Shown: positions 21,867-35,329 of the stretch, one piece after another | Layout of the letters: each line of letters opens with the position of its first letter | Position numbering within the stretch: the first letter of the stretch is position 1 | Assembly (NCBI RefSeq): GCF_030052815.1 | Contig: NC_079498.1 | Location: 82,012,992-82,076,991 of the forward strand | Origin: Hevea brasiliensis | Lineage: Eukaryota; Streptophyta; Magnoliopsida; Malpighiales; Euphorbiaceae | Direction: 5' to 3' | DNA: 64,000 nucleotides | Notes under the pieces: generated by a model | Seen by the model: only the letters and a program-made list of their open reading frames with translations | Told to the model about the DNA's origin: nothing | Databases searched by the model: none | Made by a program: the position numbers and the translations under genes

Positions 21867-24800
21867 TGTAACACCCCTATGTTCGGTAGTATGTTCTACT
21901 GTTCCTGTGACCAGTGTTGTCCGGATAGCTAGGATGCCTAGAACTACATTTAAATGTTAGTGAGGAGACATAAAATAATGAAATACAAGAAAAGAAAATA
22001 CAAGAAAAACAAAGGAAAAATAATTGCAATGAAATGTAACCAAGTTAAACGAGCCGAGAACCATAGCAATGGGTGACTGCACCGGGAAGTTGCGGCATGG
22101 ACCGTTGACTAGCCCTGGACTGCGGGGAATCCTAGAAAATATTTTTAAGACTTAAATGAATATCTATTGAAGTATAAATGTCATTAGAAATATCAATGAA
22201 AATTAATTAATTAGTACAAAGAAAGACAAGAAATCGAGAAAATGACAAAACTCAATGTTACTGAAAAATCAGGAATGTAACCCGAACAGGGGCATTGTGG
22301 TCATTTGACACCCCGAGTTGTCTTTTGACCTAAATTTCCATTAAAAATAAATGATATTACACTTGGAAAATGTCATGAAAAATCAAAATAGTGGTACATA
22401 ATCTAAATAGCAAAAGATAGGAGGAAAATGTGAAAAATTAGAAAGTTTAACATTAAAATATACTTTTATTCAATTAATGCTCCACTAACTTAATACATTT
22501 GACACATAATCAAACTTGGGAGAGCCACCTCCACTAACAGCCTTCTTCCTCATCTATTCTTCTCCATTGCCGAACCCATTTCTCCCAAGCTTCCATCCAT
22601 GGCCGTCCACCATGCAAGGGCAAAACCACCATCATCAAGCCATCAATCCTTCTAGGTCTCTTCACTAAAGTTATTCTATACAACTTGGGCAGCAATTAGG
22701 GGGCAAGAAAGTTAAGTTTTGGTGAGGTTTTGAAGAGCTTCAAAAGTGGTAAGTGTGTATTTTTTATTCTTGTTTCATTAAACTTTGAGTGGATGTTGTG
22801 GTGAGTTGATTTGTGGAAGAAGTTTTGATGTTTTATGAGTTAATGGTGGTGCACCATTTTGGGATCCATGAAACCTCACTATGAACAGCTTGTTCTTGCA
22901 TGTAAATAGTGATCTGAATGATGATTTAAATGTTTGATTGTATTGTAGTTGAATTCCATGTGTAAGATTTGATTTGTAAGCTTGAAAATTGCAAATGAAG
23001 GTTGATGGGTATGTGTAAACTTGTGGTAGCCTCATGAAGAAGATTGAAGTGTTTAAGTTTCATGGAATGGTTTGTTGAATTATGTTGATTATGGAGGCAG
23101 CATGTGTGTGTGTTTAATTGTTAGGGTTTAGACATGGAAATGAGGTATGTTCATGTGGTTGAATTATTGTAAATGGGACTTTGGAAAATTCTGTATTATA
23201 GTGTGTATGTTGAGAGTGGTTACAAGCTGCCAAAATGACCAAAAATATGAAGTAAAATGTGTTAATGGTATGGTACAACTAGAATTGGCATGGGAGAGTT
23301 AACTTGGTAAGTGTTGAATGTGTAATTGGTAAAGGATGAATAATGTGTAGTAGTGCAGTGTATGTTTTGGCTTAGAACCTTAAGTGTGTGACTCCAATTG
23401 GTATGAGAAAAATTGGAGGTGAAACTAGGCACAAAATATGCCAACTTTCATGAAGGAAGCTTACCAAAATTCTGCCTAGAAGGTGACTTGAAAAATGACC
23501 AAATCTGGATTAGTGCTTTGAAAGCCTGAAAATTGACCATTTGGGCAGTAGTTAGTGTTTTGACCATAACTTACTCAAAATAGGTCCAATTGACCTAAAA
23601 GTTTTACCATGAATAGTTGAAACATATATCTACAATTCTTATGAAGACACCAAAGCCCAGAAATGGCTAGAAACAAGTCAAATAACTTGCACAAGTTCGG
23701 GTATAAAAACTGGCCGAACCAAAAGTGACCTCAAAATGACCTAAACTTACCATTTTGATGCATTCTGTCCAGCATTGGTAAATTGACCATAACTTAGTCT
23801 ACATAACTCAGAATGACCTGAAATTTTGCCCCGTGTGCAATAAGACATAGACCTACAAGTTTGTAGTTTGGACCGAAACTCGAAAATCAAGGGAACTAGG
23901 TTATCCGGCTAGGTCAAATTAGTATACCGAAATCTAACAAATTGCAATAAAATGCAATATACTTGAAAATGAATTTGGTAACATGTACCAACACTAAAAG
24001 GCTATAAAATGTGACATATTGGTAATATTAAACCTAATTCACCTAGAGTGCATCGAGGGTCAACATTTTAGGTTGACTAAGGAAATAATAGAATTCAATA
24101 AATTATTTATTAAGCCTTATTGTTAGGGACAATTTAAATGAGTACTGAAACACTTCAAATTGTGTGTTTCAGTTAGCAAAGACTCAGGGAAGGGGGAGCA
24201 AACACTGAGTCAGGGCCAAGAGACATTTATCAGAGGTTTGTGCACAATAGTTATTTCTTTTGAATTTTTCAATTGAAATAAATTATGACTATTTGTCTGT
24301 TATTGTTTAAATTGTGAAAATTTTGTTTGAATGATATTTGATGGATACTTATTGCTTGAAAAACATTGTAAATGGTTTGAAACCACAGCTATTATGTATA
24401 TTCATTGAATTCCTCACTAGCTTGTCTAGTGGGACGAATTGACTTTGAATTCCCTCTCTGGCTGAAGTGTTGAGGTGTGTGCCTGTTGAGGACGAATAGG
24501 ATGAGTACTCATATTATTGCTAGCTAGCTATGTTATTCCTCACTAGCCATCGGCTTTTGGGACGAATTGGACTTTGGCAACATGATTAAGCTGTGTGTAT
24601 GATTTATTGATATTCATTATGATATTGTGAAATGGAGTTTAAATTCTTTATGACATTCACTGTCTTTGAATTTAACTATGGTTTTAAGTATCCACTATTT
24701 ATATGACTTGTGATTTATGATTTAAAGTTGCATTTTGTTAATGTTGTGCACCACTGAGACATTGGCTCAGCGATAGCTTTTCATTGCTGTCGTAGATAGA

Positions 24801-25405
24801 TCGTGACAGGCAGACTAGTACTAGTACTATCGAGAGATCATCGGGTATATTGAGTATACCATATTTTGCATTTTGTATTGTAATGTATGTTCATTGTATG
24901 TATATAGTGTTCTTGGTTTTGAGCAGTTGTAAATTAAAATTGTACATTGAAGTTGTAAATTAAATTTGTAAATTATTTTGACTTGTAAATATTGTGATAT
25001 ATTTCTTTTATTCCAGCTATTGAAAACACTGGAAAATTATTGTGCATTTAAGTTGGCAAATGCTGAGAAAATTATTGAGTTGATTGGATATTGGAGTTTG
25101 GGGATTGAATAAAATATTGGAAGTGCTTTTTACAGGTTTTTGAAGAACTGTTTTATTCAAAATGCAGATGGAACTCTGCCAAAATTTTTACAGAAATTAT
25201 TAATACTTCAAATGTGTTATCTGGTTTCACTTCAGTTAAAAAAATTTTTAACACCTGTAAATAGTGCTCACCACTGTAAAAAGAAGTAAGAAAAGGTTTA
25301 AAATCCCTTGTAGTATATTTAATGAGTTATCAGTAGACGAAGTTAGTAATTCATTAGGTATACTACGGGATCATGTTATGCCTTACGGAGGGGTAGGGTG
25401 TGACA
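21867..25405 (+). repeat. 3' LTR of Tekay-2 (3539 bp)
   Basis: It is a near copy of 13449-16995 with scattered substitutions. It begins TGTAACACCCC and ends GGTGTGACA. AAATA follows directly at 25406. The donor-like GTAAGT is at 22749. No gene is supported. Confidence 0.94.
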
Positions 25406-25698
25406 AAATAAATGATTGAACCTCACATGAGATGTGATGGGCAAGGAGTTGCTTACTTATAGTTTATTGTAGTTCCAATAATGGATGTGCCTAAGGATTA
25501 TCAATAAGACTATAAGAATTCAATCACCCACTAGAAATCCATCCAACTAGGATTTCCGTTTCCTACTTTGGAAGTGTAGGATTCGCCAAGTTAGTGGGAG
25601 GACCAATTTGATTAAAAGACCATAATCATTTTAGTTAATTACTTGATACATTTACTAATTAATCTAGTTATTTTCGGAATTTAATTTTTCTGATAATA
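25406..25698 (+). other. Copia A leader, part 2 (non-coding)
   Basis: It begins with the right AAATA duplication of Tekay-2 and contains the third copy of the AATAATGGATGTGCCT motif (about 25478). Gag starts at 25699. Confidence 0.75.
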
Positions 25699-26565
25699 AT
25701 GAACACACAACAACCACCACCATCCAATATCCCTGCGAGCATACTTGATCACAATAGGTTGACGAGACCTAATCTTTCTGATTGGCTCAGTAATTTAAAA
25801 CTTATCCTAAACCTTGAACATATTGGATATGTTTTAGACTCAAAGGTTCCTGATCCTTTACCTCCAGAGGCCATAAAAGAGGAACTAGACACTTTGGACA
25901 AGTGGAAGGAGCATGATATAAGAGCCAAATGTTACAAGCTTGCTTCTATGACTAATGAGTTACAAAAGCAACATGAAAACATGCAGAATGCAAGTGACAT
26001 CCTCCTTCACCTGTAAGAGTTGTATGGTGAGCACAGCAGGAATGCTAGGTATGAGATTTCTAGATAGCTATTCCGCATGAGGATGTTTGAGGGACAGAAT
26101 GTAGGAGATCATGTCCATAAGATGATTCGGCTTACTGAGCAGCTGGAACATCTTGATTTTCTCATGGATTTCCAATTGCAGACGGATCTAATCCTTCAGT
26201 CCCTGCCTGAGTCATTTGGTAATTTTGTGACAAATTTCCATATGACAAAGCAAGAGTATACTCTGGCTGGGTTGCTTAACATGCTGGTTATTGCCCAAAA
26301 GAATATGTCGGGCAATAAAGGAAAAGAGGTGGCTTTGATTATATCTTCTTCTTCTGCTGGAAAGTCCAAAAAGAAGAAGGGCAATAAGAATAAGAAACCT
26401 CAAATTCCAGGACCTTCCAAGAAGATAGCCATACAGAAGGGTAAGACCAAAGCTGACAAAGGTAAGGGAAAGTGTTTCCACTGCCAGAAGGATGGGCACT
26501 AAAAAAGGAACTACCTAGAGTATCTTGCTTCTCTGAAGGACAAAAAGGATAGACCTTCAGAAAGT
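25699..26565 (+). pseudogene. Copia A gag
   Basis: ATG at 25699 opens a Copia gag (PNLSDWLSNLKLILN, then RMRMF- and LEHLDF-like helices) with a Lys-rich linker and the knuckle start CFHCQKDGH. In-frame stops lie at about 26014 (TAA), about 26065 (TAG) and within the knuckle, where Trp is TAA. Copia B has an intact version of the knuckle (CFHCQKDGHWKRNC). Gag forms the virus-like particle. This copy is inactive. Confidence 0.88.
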
Positions 26566-27820
26566 ATGTCTGTGTCTTGTTATTTAGATTCTAATGATAC
26601 TCATAGTTCATCTACAGCTTGGGTTTTAGATAATGGTGCTAGTTCTCACATTACTTTTGATATGCAGGAACTAGCAAATAGTCGCAGCTTGCAATCACGA
26701 GATATTAGACTCCGGGTTGGCAATGGCTCAACTGTTGAAGCTTTAGCCATAGGATCTAAATCTTTATACATGTATGGATGTGTTTTGTATTTAAATAATG
26801 TTTTGCATGTACCTGATGCTTTTAAGAACATCATTTTTATATCTAGTTTGACTAGAAATGGCTATGAATTTCAGTTCACAAATGATGTTTGCAATATTTA
26901 TTTTGGAAATAAATATGTTGGCTCGGGTTATATGCATGATGGACTTTATTATTTAGATAATAATGTTAAATACAAATCAAATGCAATCAATCTAAATGAA
27001 TGTAATACCATGATGAAAATCAACTCAAGTTCAAAATATATTTGATACTTAAGATTAGGTCATGTTGCAGAAGATAGGATTGCAAAGCTGGAGAAAATGG
27101 GGATTTTATCCTCATTGGGTTCTGAACTCACTCCAACTTGTGAATCCTGCCTTCAAGGCAAAATGACTAGATCACCTTTTGTTGGATAAGGGTTAAGAGC
27201 TAAAAATATTTTGGAATTGATACATAGTGATGTATATGGTCCATTTAAGAAAATGGCTAGAGGAGGTTTTCATTACTTTATTACCTTTACTGATGATAAA
27301 TCAAGGTTTGGGTATTTGTATTTGATGAAACACAAACATGAATCCTTTGAAAAGTTCAGAGAATTTAAATGTGAAGTAGAAAATCAAACAAGAAAAAGTA
27401 TTAAAACTCTTCGATCAAATCGTGGAGGTAAATACTTAAGTACTGAATTTGATGAATACTTGAAAGACCATGGCATTGTCTCCCAATTGACTCCTCCAGG
27501 AACGCCACAACTGAATGGTATATCTAAAAGGAGAAATCGTACCCTATTAGATATGGTAAGCAATATGATGAGCTATACTGATATGCCAATCTCCTTTTGC
27601 ATTAGAATCAGCTTTGCATATTTTGAATAGGATTCCATTAAGATCACTCTCTTCCACACCTTATGAGATATGGCATGGAAGAAAACTGAGTCTTAAACAT
27701 GTTAAGATTTGGGATTGTCTAGCTTATATTAAAAAGCTGAACACTGATAAATTGGAAACCAGATCAGAAAAAGGTTGATTTGTTGGATATCCAAAAGAAT
27801 GTTTTGGATATTATTTTTAT
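26566..27820 (+). pseudogene. Copia A protease and integrase
   Basis: The protease active site reads LDNGASSHIT, where Copia B has LDTGTSSHIS. The integrase zinc region (HVAEDRIAK..., CESCLQGK) is preserved apart from a TGA at about 27043 in place of Trp. The core keeps the first Asp (IHSDVYGPF). The second Asp is Asn in LRSNRGGK and the Glu is Lys in NGISKRRN. An 8-bp deletion near 27598 relative to Copia B, and stops at 27187 and about 27777, break the frame. Confidence 0.87.
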
Positions 27821-29683
27821 TTGCCTACATCACAAAAGTTTGTGGTAAGAAGAGATGCCATATTTCTTGAACAACAGTTTATTCAAGAAGGTGGCAAAGG
27901 AAGGCAAATAGAGTTAGAATTGGAGAATTCTGACCAACAAACAGATCAAATGGATATAGATCCATCTAGTCAACCTATACCTATTGATAAAACATCTACA
28001 ATAATTCCTCGCAGATCGATCAGGATATCTCACCCACCAGAGAGATATGGTTTTCTTCATAAAGATGAACAAGAGTTGTTTACTCATGAAGAAATAGATC
28101 ATGGAGATAATCCTCTTACCCATGAAGAAGCTACATCAGATATAGATTCTTCAAAATGGATTGAAGCTATGAAATCCAAAATTGATTCCATGCATAAGAA
28201 CCAAGTTTGAGACCTTGTTGACCCACCTGAAGGTATTGTACCTATAGAGAATAAATGGGTTTTTAAGAAGAAAATTAGTTCTGATGGAAAGGTAGAGACC
28301 TATAAAGCAAGGCTAGTAGCGAAAGGGTTTCGCCAAAGGAAAGGAATCGACTATGAGGAGACTTTCTTGCCTGTTGCCATGCTTAAATCAATTAGGATTC
28401 TATTAGCAATAGCTGCATACTATGATTATGAGATTTGGCAGATGAATGTCAAAACAGCTTTTCTCAATGGATACATTGAAGAAAACATTTTCATGGAACA
28501 ACCTAGGGGTTTTGAATCCCAAGATAGTTCTAAGGGGTGTAAGCTAAAGCGATCCATTTATGGGTTAAAACAAGCTTCAACGAGTTGGAACATCCATTTT
28601 GATGAAGCCATTAAGTCATTTGGTTTCATAAAAAATGTGGATGAACCATGTGTATATAAGAAGGTTAGTGATAGTGCTGTCACTTTCCTTGTCTTATATG
28701 TGGATAACATTCTATTGATAGGTAATGACATAAGTATGTTGACAACTGTCAAGGTATGGTTGTCAAATACATTCTCCATGAAAGACTTAGGGGAGGCAAC
28801 CTATATTCTTGGAATTCGCATCTATAGAGATAGAATGAAAAAAATAATTAGTTTATCCCAAAGTCTATACTTGGAAAAGGTGTTAAAAAGGTTTAACATG
28901 CTTGATTCCAAGGGAGGATTGTTACCAGTAAGACATGGTATCCACCTTTCTAAAGAGATGTCTCCAAAGACACCAAAAAAAAGAGATAAAATAGCCAAGA
29001 TTCCATATGCTTTGGCTATTGGAAGTTTAATGTATGCAATGTTGTGTACTAAGCCGGATATCGCATATGCTGTTAGTTTGACTAGCAGGTTTCAATCCAA
29101 TCCAGGTTTGGAACACTAGATAGCTGTCAAGAATATACTTAAGTACTTGAGAGGAACTAAGGATTTATTCTTGATTTATGGAGGTGGTGACTTGCAATTG
29201 GATGGTTATACTCATTTTGATTTTCAATCAGATATCGATGATAGAAAGTCTACCTTTGGGTTTGTGTTCATTTGTAATGGAGGTGCAGTTAGTTGGAAGA
29301 GTTCCAAACAGAGTACAACTGCTGATTCCACTACAGAGGCCAAGTACATTGCTGCATCAGCTGCTGCAAAAGTGGCTGTTTGGATAAAGAAGTTCGTGAC
29401 AGAACTTATAATAGTTCCTTCCATTGAGTCAACAGTTCCTCTCAACTGTGACAACAATGGAGCGATCATACAGGCTAAGGAATCCCGATCTCACCAGAAA
29501 TCTAAACACATAGAAAGGAGCTACCACATTTTCAGAGAGATAGTTGGGCGAGGTAATATAACCATGCAGAAAATAGCATCTGCCGAAAATCCAACTAATC
29601 CATCCACAAAGCCTATATTACAAACTCAGTTAGAACGACATCTTGAGAAGATGGGTCTAAGATATTGTATTGAATGGCTCTAG
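27821..29683 (+). pseudogene. Copia A reverse transcriptase and RNase H
   Basis: RT spans roughly 28200-29000, with QMNVKTAFLNGYIEE. The catalytic box reads YVDN instead of YVDD, so a metal-binding Asp is lost. RNase H follows, with Asp and Glu positions recognisable in THFDFQSD and TEAKYIAA. Stops lie at about 28208 (TGA for Trp) and 29117 (TAG for Trp). It ends in TAG at 29681-29683, directly before the polypurine tract. Confidence 0.88.
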
Positions 29684-29697
29684 TGCTAGTGGGAGAT
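29684..29697 (+). other. Polypurine tract, Copia A
   Basis: TGCTAGTGGGAGAT directly precedes the 3' LTR. The same sequence occurs on the minus strand next to the Copia B 3' LTR. Confidence 0.85.
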
Positions 29698-31815
29698 TGT
29701 TAATAGTATGCCCTAGAGTATATCATTTTGTATGTATCTTGTACACATTTTATTAATAAAAGGCAATTTCACTTTTCTATTTATATAATATATTTATGTG
29801 TAATAGAAAAGGTCCATTGATATTTTGTTAGAAATTATATTCTTAAATTGTTAAGAAAATCAGTGATAGTATTTCTAGCACAAAGTATCATTAATTGGTT
29901 CGCAATCGAGGATACTTCACAACATGACTTTTCCAAAAAGATTTTAATCATGTTTATTCTCAAGGTATTTATATGAGATATAAATAAGATGGAGGGGTGA
30001 GTCTCATGCAACATAACAAACATGATAGGTACTTATACATGATAAGTAGGTCGAACCAGTGACGCTTATAATAAGCACCATGGAGTTTATTCTTGTCCAT
30101 ACATTGTCATATATCATATCAGTGCATATAATCTTTAAACCTGAGATAACACAGTTATCTTCTATATAGGTAGTTTGAGTTTGATACTGCTTTCATACTT
30201 GTACTGTGTATGGGTATATGGGCATGCGTTGGCTCCTACTAGTTATATATGGAGATAGGTGTTGATCAAGATGGAATCCGTTACCCTAAGTAAATAGGGA
30301 TAAAATCCTATGTTCATTTAATTGTTCTTGATATTTCAAGTTCCTGCCCAGGACAGACAGATTTAGACAGAAAATAGTTTCTGATAAGAAAATCTAATTA
30401 ATCAAGAACTGGAATTAAAAGAGAACATAATGTTCAAAGCAAATGGGGTTTGACATTAACCGTAACTCCAGCACGAATTGGGATTTTGTAACAGAGAGAT
30501 TCTAGTACATGGTAACATATGATTAAAGGTTCATTTAAGGTATTCCTTATTACTAATTGGGTGGCCATGGCATACTATGCTAGGTGTCAACCATGGTCTA
30601 TGAGATGCCTGAAATGAATTAGAAAAATCATTTACCGTAAGAAAGAGTTCTAATAATATTAAGAGTTAATATCATTTCTCATTGCCAATAAGTATTGAGC
30701 CTAGTAAGTTACACATCTACACAAGCTAATCACCATTTAAAATGTGATTTAATTGACTAATTAAAGAGTTTAATTAATTAATTAAAGAGTTTAATTAATG
30801 AATTAAAGATTGCAATAAAATTGCAAAGTCACTAGCATGACTTGAAACCAAATCTAGGTTATTGGATGTATAGTATAAATTAAATTTATATTTAATTTGA
30901 TTAAATATTAATTTAATTATGAGAAATTAATTAAAGGAGATTAATTAATTAATTTATTTATATTTGATATAAATTGATTTAAAGAGGAGAAATTATAATT
31001 TTGGGTTGAGAACTCAAATTAAAAAGTAAGGGCAAATTAGTCTTTTCACATGGTGACATGTGGCACATGAGATGGTGACGCATGGCACCATATGATCTTG
31101 CCACTTGTCTTCCTATGATGGAAGACCACATATCATGATTTAAATGGAGCTTAATACTTGGCTTCAAAGGATTAAATCAAATAATAACAAGATGAGATCT
31201 TGTGATGACATGTGGCAAGGGAGTTAGGGTTTGACCTAAGTATATAAACAAAAGTTATAAAGAAAAATCAGCCACCTCTCTCTTTTCTCTTATGTTGGAT
31301 GGCAACTTGCTCTCTCCTTTCTCCTCTTCAATTTCTCAATTGATTCAAAGGAAAAACTATGATTTCCTCTTGATTTAAAATTATTAAAAAGTGTTTCTAA
31401 CACCCAATACATTCATACAACCTTCACAAAGCAGAAACCCCATCTCAAAATTGGTTGACAAGGCTTGAAAAGCCTATCTAGGGGCTGCCATTGCAACTTT
31501 TGTGTGTGCTTATGGTGGACAAACTAGAGGGACAATATTTGGGGTGCTAAGAACATCCTAAGAGGCTTCAATTGTGCATCGAGAGGTTAGTACCTAAAAA
31601 TCCCTCTTTTAGTTAGGGTTTAATTGAATTAAATGTTAATTTACAATCTTTAATGGCAAATAAAATTTTAATGCATGCTAAAATGTGTTTTGGTATGCAA
31701 TTGGGCATTGAAAATTGATTAGGATAATAAGAAACTGGGTATGGTGCATGTAACCTTAGAAATAATTTTAAAATTCAAGGTTCTAATGCCCTTTACTCAT
31801 GCTTTCACTCCTTCA
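29698..31815 (+). repeat. 3' LTR of Copia A (2118 bp)
   Basis: It is a diverged copy of 10094-12206, starting TGTTAATAGTATGCCC and ending CTCCTTCA. The following ATGGC fits the target-site duplication. No gene is supported. Confidence 0.93.
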
Positions 31816-32986
31816 ATGGCTAACATTAAGAATAGGCCAAGACCCCTGAGGGACTATGGAGCCCCAGCTATCCAAGGATTCCAATCCAATGTTACTAGGC
31901 CCACAGTTGAGGCCAATAATTTTGAACTCAAACCAGCATGGCTGTAAATGATTCAGCAAACTCAATTTGGAGGCTCACCTATGGAAGATCCACATTATCA
32001 CCTACAATGCTTTTTTGCTTTGTGCAATACTTCTAAGATGAATGAGGATTCTGATCAAGCTATTAGACTTTGAGAATTCCCATTCTCGCTTCGAGGTAAG
32101 GCAAGAAAGTGCCTACTTTCTTAACCAACTGGAACATTCACCACCTGAGAGGATCTTTCACAAGTCTTCCTAGCAAGGTACTTCCCACCTACGAAGATTA
32201 CAAAACTGAGGTTAGAGATGAATACTTTCAGAAAAGGGGAAGGAGAATCGCTCTATGACACATGGAAAAGATATAAAGACCTACAAAGGGAATGTCCACA
32301 CCATGGCATAGAAGACTGGCTCCTTGTTCAAAATTTCTATAATGGACTGCTACCACCCACAAGGAGTACAGTTGATTCAGTAGTAGGAGGAGACCTCATG
32401 GAGAAAATAGTGACTGGAGCTTTGGAACTACTAGAAAGGGTTGCCTATTATAACTTTGAGTGGTCAAATGAGAGGGGAGATGTAAGAAGAATAGCAGGGG
32501 TCCTGGAATTGGATGCCCTCAGTATGATTAATGCCCAGTTTGACTAGCTCACAAAAAGACTTGATAAGATGTAGGCCAATGTAGTGGGGTCAAGCAACTG
32601 ACACTGTGATAACTGTGGGGAAGGTCATGCAACTTCATAATGCAGCTATTATAGTGAACCTTCCATAGAGCAGCTAAATTATGTGAATAATGGAGGGAAT
32701 TTCAAACAGAGATAGGTCAATAATACATATTTAAATACTTATAACCTTGGATGGAGGAACCACCCCAATTTCTCATGGTCCAATTCGCAGAATCAGTAAA
32801 ATCAACCAATAATCAAATAGCAGGGATACAGGCCACCACCACTTGGTTTTCAGAATAGAGGTAAGAACTTAGTGCAACCACCACCACCTCAACCTCAACA
32901 GCCAGAATCCAAGTTGACCATGGAATCCAAGATAGAGAGCTTTTTGGCAGCACAACAACAGCAGAATAAGATGATTAAACAATTGG
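31816..32986 (+). pseudogene. Athila-like gag, central fragment
   Basis: Gag resumes after Copia A with Athila-type text (PRPLRDYGAP, NNFELKPAWL), the gag core (KGEGESLYDTWKRYKDL, FYNGLLPPTRSTVD) and a CCHC knuckle at about 32600-32650 (CDNCGEGHATS, then a stop, then C). Several TAG/TAA stops and frame changes are present. The last intact words before the solo-LTR insertion encode KMIKQL, and gag continues at 46133. The stretch 32650-32986 is Gln/Pro/Asn-rich, as usual for the Athila gag tail. Confidence 0.82.
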
Positions 32987-33206
32987 TGTGACACCCCTTA
33001 CCTGTCTACAGCATAGCCGAGTAAGATATGTCACTCAGTGTACCGGAACACCATATTTTATTTCAATCATTTATATTCTTCCTCAATTTATTTTTTTTTC
33101 ATAATTATGAAATACAATTTGTTAAATATAATTCATTTAAGTCATTTATTGAAATTATAAATTTGTTTAAGGTTCTGCAAATTTTATAGAAAATCCGGCA
33201 GAGTAC
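32987..33206 (-). repeat. Solo LTR, U5-side fragment
   Basis: This 220-bp piece ends on the right with the target-site copy AGTAC (33202-33206). The words around GCAAATTTTATAGAAAATCCGG match the corresponding U5 part of the Tekay-1 LTR near 4530. No gene. Confidence 0.85.
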
Positions 33207-35315
33207 TGAAAGAACGGAAGCGTGAAAAACACAAGTTTATTCCATTGAATTCAAAATTTTCACCTAGGGTCACATGCATCATGCAAGATTTATTTTTATC
33301 TATTTGATTTCAATGATAAACAACATATTAAAACTCTTTTAATATGTTTTTGGATTTGTATTTGCCATTTAAGATTTTAAAATTAATCAGATTAATTTTA
33401 GAACCCTAGATTAAATCAAGAACGATTACACTAATCTCTTGATACACTGCAGCGTGTCTGTGCCTTTGATATTCCTCTTCAGGACGCCAGATGTTGTCCC
33501 TCTAGCTTGTCCACACCAAGAACACCTATGGCAGCCCTTGAACAGCTTCTAAAGCTTTTTCTATTAATTAGAAATTCAAGTTCTGCCTTTTAAGAGATTA
33601 AAGATGTAAACATGACACTAGAAACAATTTCTAGTGTTCTTAATTCAAGAGATTGATAGCTAATCTCTTTGAATTGATGAGAGATGAAGAAGAATAGGTG
33701 GAGAGCCTCAAAATGGCGTGACAAAAGAGGAGTGGCTGCTGGTTGCTTTTCTTTTTTCATAACAACACTTATATAGCTAGGTTAAGACATTAAACCCTTG
33801 CCACATGTCACCCTTTGATTAGCTCTAGGTTTAAGTGACCCAATCACATTGTGCTAAGTGTCAAACCTATATTTAATCTTAAAATTAATCATCTTACATG
33901 ATTAAAAACATTTGGCAAGCTTATGTGTAATCCCATGTGTCACCATCTCATGGTGCCACGTGTCACACTGTGAAATGACCAAAATGCCCTTGTGTCTTAA
34001 TTTTGAGTTCTCAACCCAAAATAATTTTTTCTCTTCTTCTAATCAATTTATATCAAATATAAATTAATTAATTAATTAATCTCTATTAATTAATTTCTCA
34101 TTAATTAAATTCATATTTAAACACTTTAAATATAAATTTAACTTATACTACACATCCAATAATCTAGATTTGGTTTCAAGTCATGCTAGGGACTTTGCAA
34201 TCAAATTGCAAACCAAACCTATTTAATTAATCAATTAAACTCTTTAATTAATTAATTAAATCATATTTAATTAGGTGATAACTTGTGTATGTGTGTGACT
34301 TACTAGGCTCATCACTAATTGGCAATGAGACATGATATCAACTCTTAATATCATCAGAACTCTTTCTTACCATAAATGATTTCTCTAAATCATTTTATGC
34401 ACCTCATAGACCATGGTTAACACCTAGCATAGCATGCCATGGCTACCCAATTAGTAATAATGTTTACCTTAAATGAACCTATAATCATATGTTACCATGC
34501 ACTAGAATCTCTCTGTTACAAAATCCCAACTCAAGCTGGAGTCATGATTTATGTCAAACTCCATTTGCTATGAATATTATGTTCTCTTTTAATTCCAGTT
34601 CTTGATTAGAAAGATTTTTCTCATCATAAACTCTTTTTTGAATAAATCTATCTGTCCTGGCCAGGAACTTGAAACATCAAGAACAATTAAATGAACATAG
34701 GATTTTATCTCTATTTACTTAGAGGAATAGATTCCATCTTGATCAACACCTACCACCATATATAACTAGTAGGAGCCAACACATGTCCATATACCCATAC
34801 ATAGTACAAGTATGAAAGCAGTATCAAACTCAAACCACCTATATATAAGATAACTGTGCTATCTCAGGTCTAAAGATTATATGCACTGATATGATTTATG
34901 ACAATACATTGACAAGAGTAAACTCCATGTGCTTGTCATAAGTGTCACTAGTTCGGCCTACTTATCATTTATAAGTGCCTATCATGCTTGTCATATGGCA
35001 TGAGACTCACCATTTCATCTTATTTATATCTCATATAAATAACTTGGCAACAAACATGAATACAATATTTATGGATAAGTCATGTCCTTATTATGAAGTA
35101 TCCTCGATTGTGAACCTATTTATGATACTTTGTACTAGAAATACTGTCACTCATATTCTTAACAACTTAAGAATAGAATTTCTAACAAAATATCAATGGA
35201 CCTTTTCTATTACACATAAATATATTATGTAAACAAAAAAATGGAAATGCCTTTTATTAATAAAATATGTACAAGATACATACTAAGTGATATGCTCTAG
35301 GGCATACTACTAACA
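33207..35315 (-). repeat. 3' LTR of Copia B (2109 bp)
   Basis: On the minus strand it runs from TGTTAGTAGTATGCCC (35315) to TTCTTTCA (33207). It is highly similar to 41066-43171, with about 18 differences over the first roughly 370 bp by eye. No gene. Confidence 0.94.
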
Positions 35316-35329
35316 ATCTCCCACTAGCA
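35316..35329 (-). other. Polypurine tract, Copia B
   Basis: On the minus strand TGCTAGTGGGAGAT abuts the 3' LTR. It is identical in sequence and position to Copia A. Confidence 0.85.

Larger units (their letters stand above)
13449..25405 (+). mobile_element. Tekay-2: complete Ty3/Gypsy chromovirus-type element (about 11.96 kb)
   Basis: Two LTRs (13449-16995 and 21867-25405), a tRNA-iMet primer site, gag, protease, RT, RNase H, integrase with a C-terminal chromodomain, and a polypurine tract are all present. AAATA target-site duplications flank it (13444-13448 and 25406-25410). The chromodomain and primer site place it in the Tekay/Del type. Coding regions carry many TAG stops and at least three frameshifts. 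It lies in the leader of Copia A, so it is younger than Copia A. Confidence 0.95.
10094..31815 (+). mobile_element. Copia A: full-length Ty1/Copia retrotransposon carrying a nested Tekay-2
   Basis: It comprises two LTRs (10094-12206 and 29698-31815), a tRNA-iMet primer site, a leader interrupted by Tekay-2, gag, protease, integrase and RT-RNase H in Copia order (integrase before RT), and a polypurine tract. It is the same family as Copia B by protein and LTR similarity. Coding parts hold many stops, at least one 8-bp deletion and altered catalytic residues, so it is non-autonomous. The exact Copia lineage was not determined. Confidence 0.93.

Noticed and set aside
31741..31815. Start of an open frame running from the Copia A 3' LTR into Athila gag
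   Set aside because: The first 25 codons are LTR sequence; the real gag text begins only at 31816 after the LTR end.
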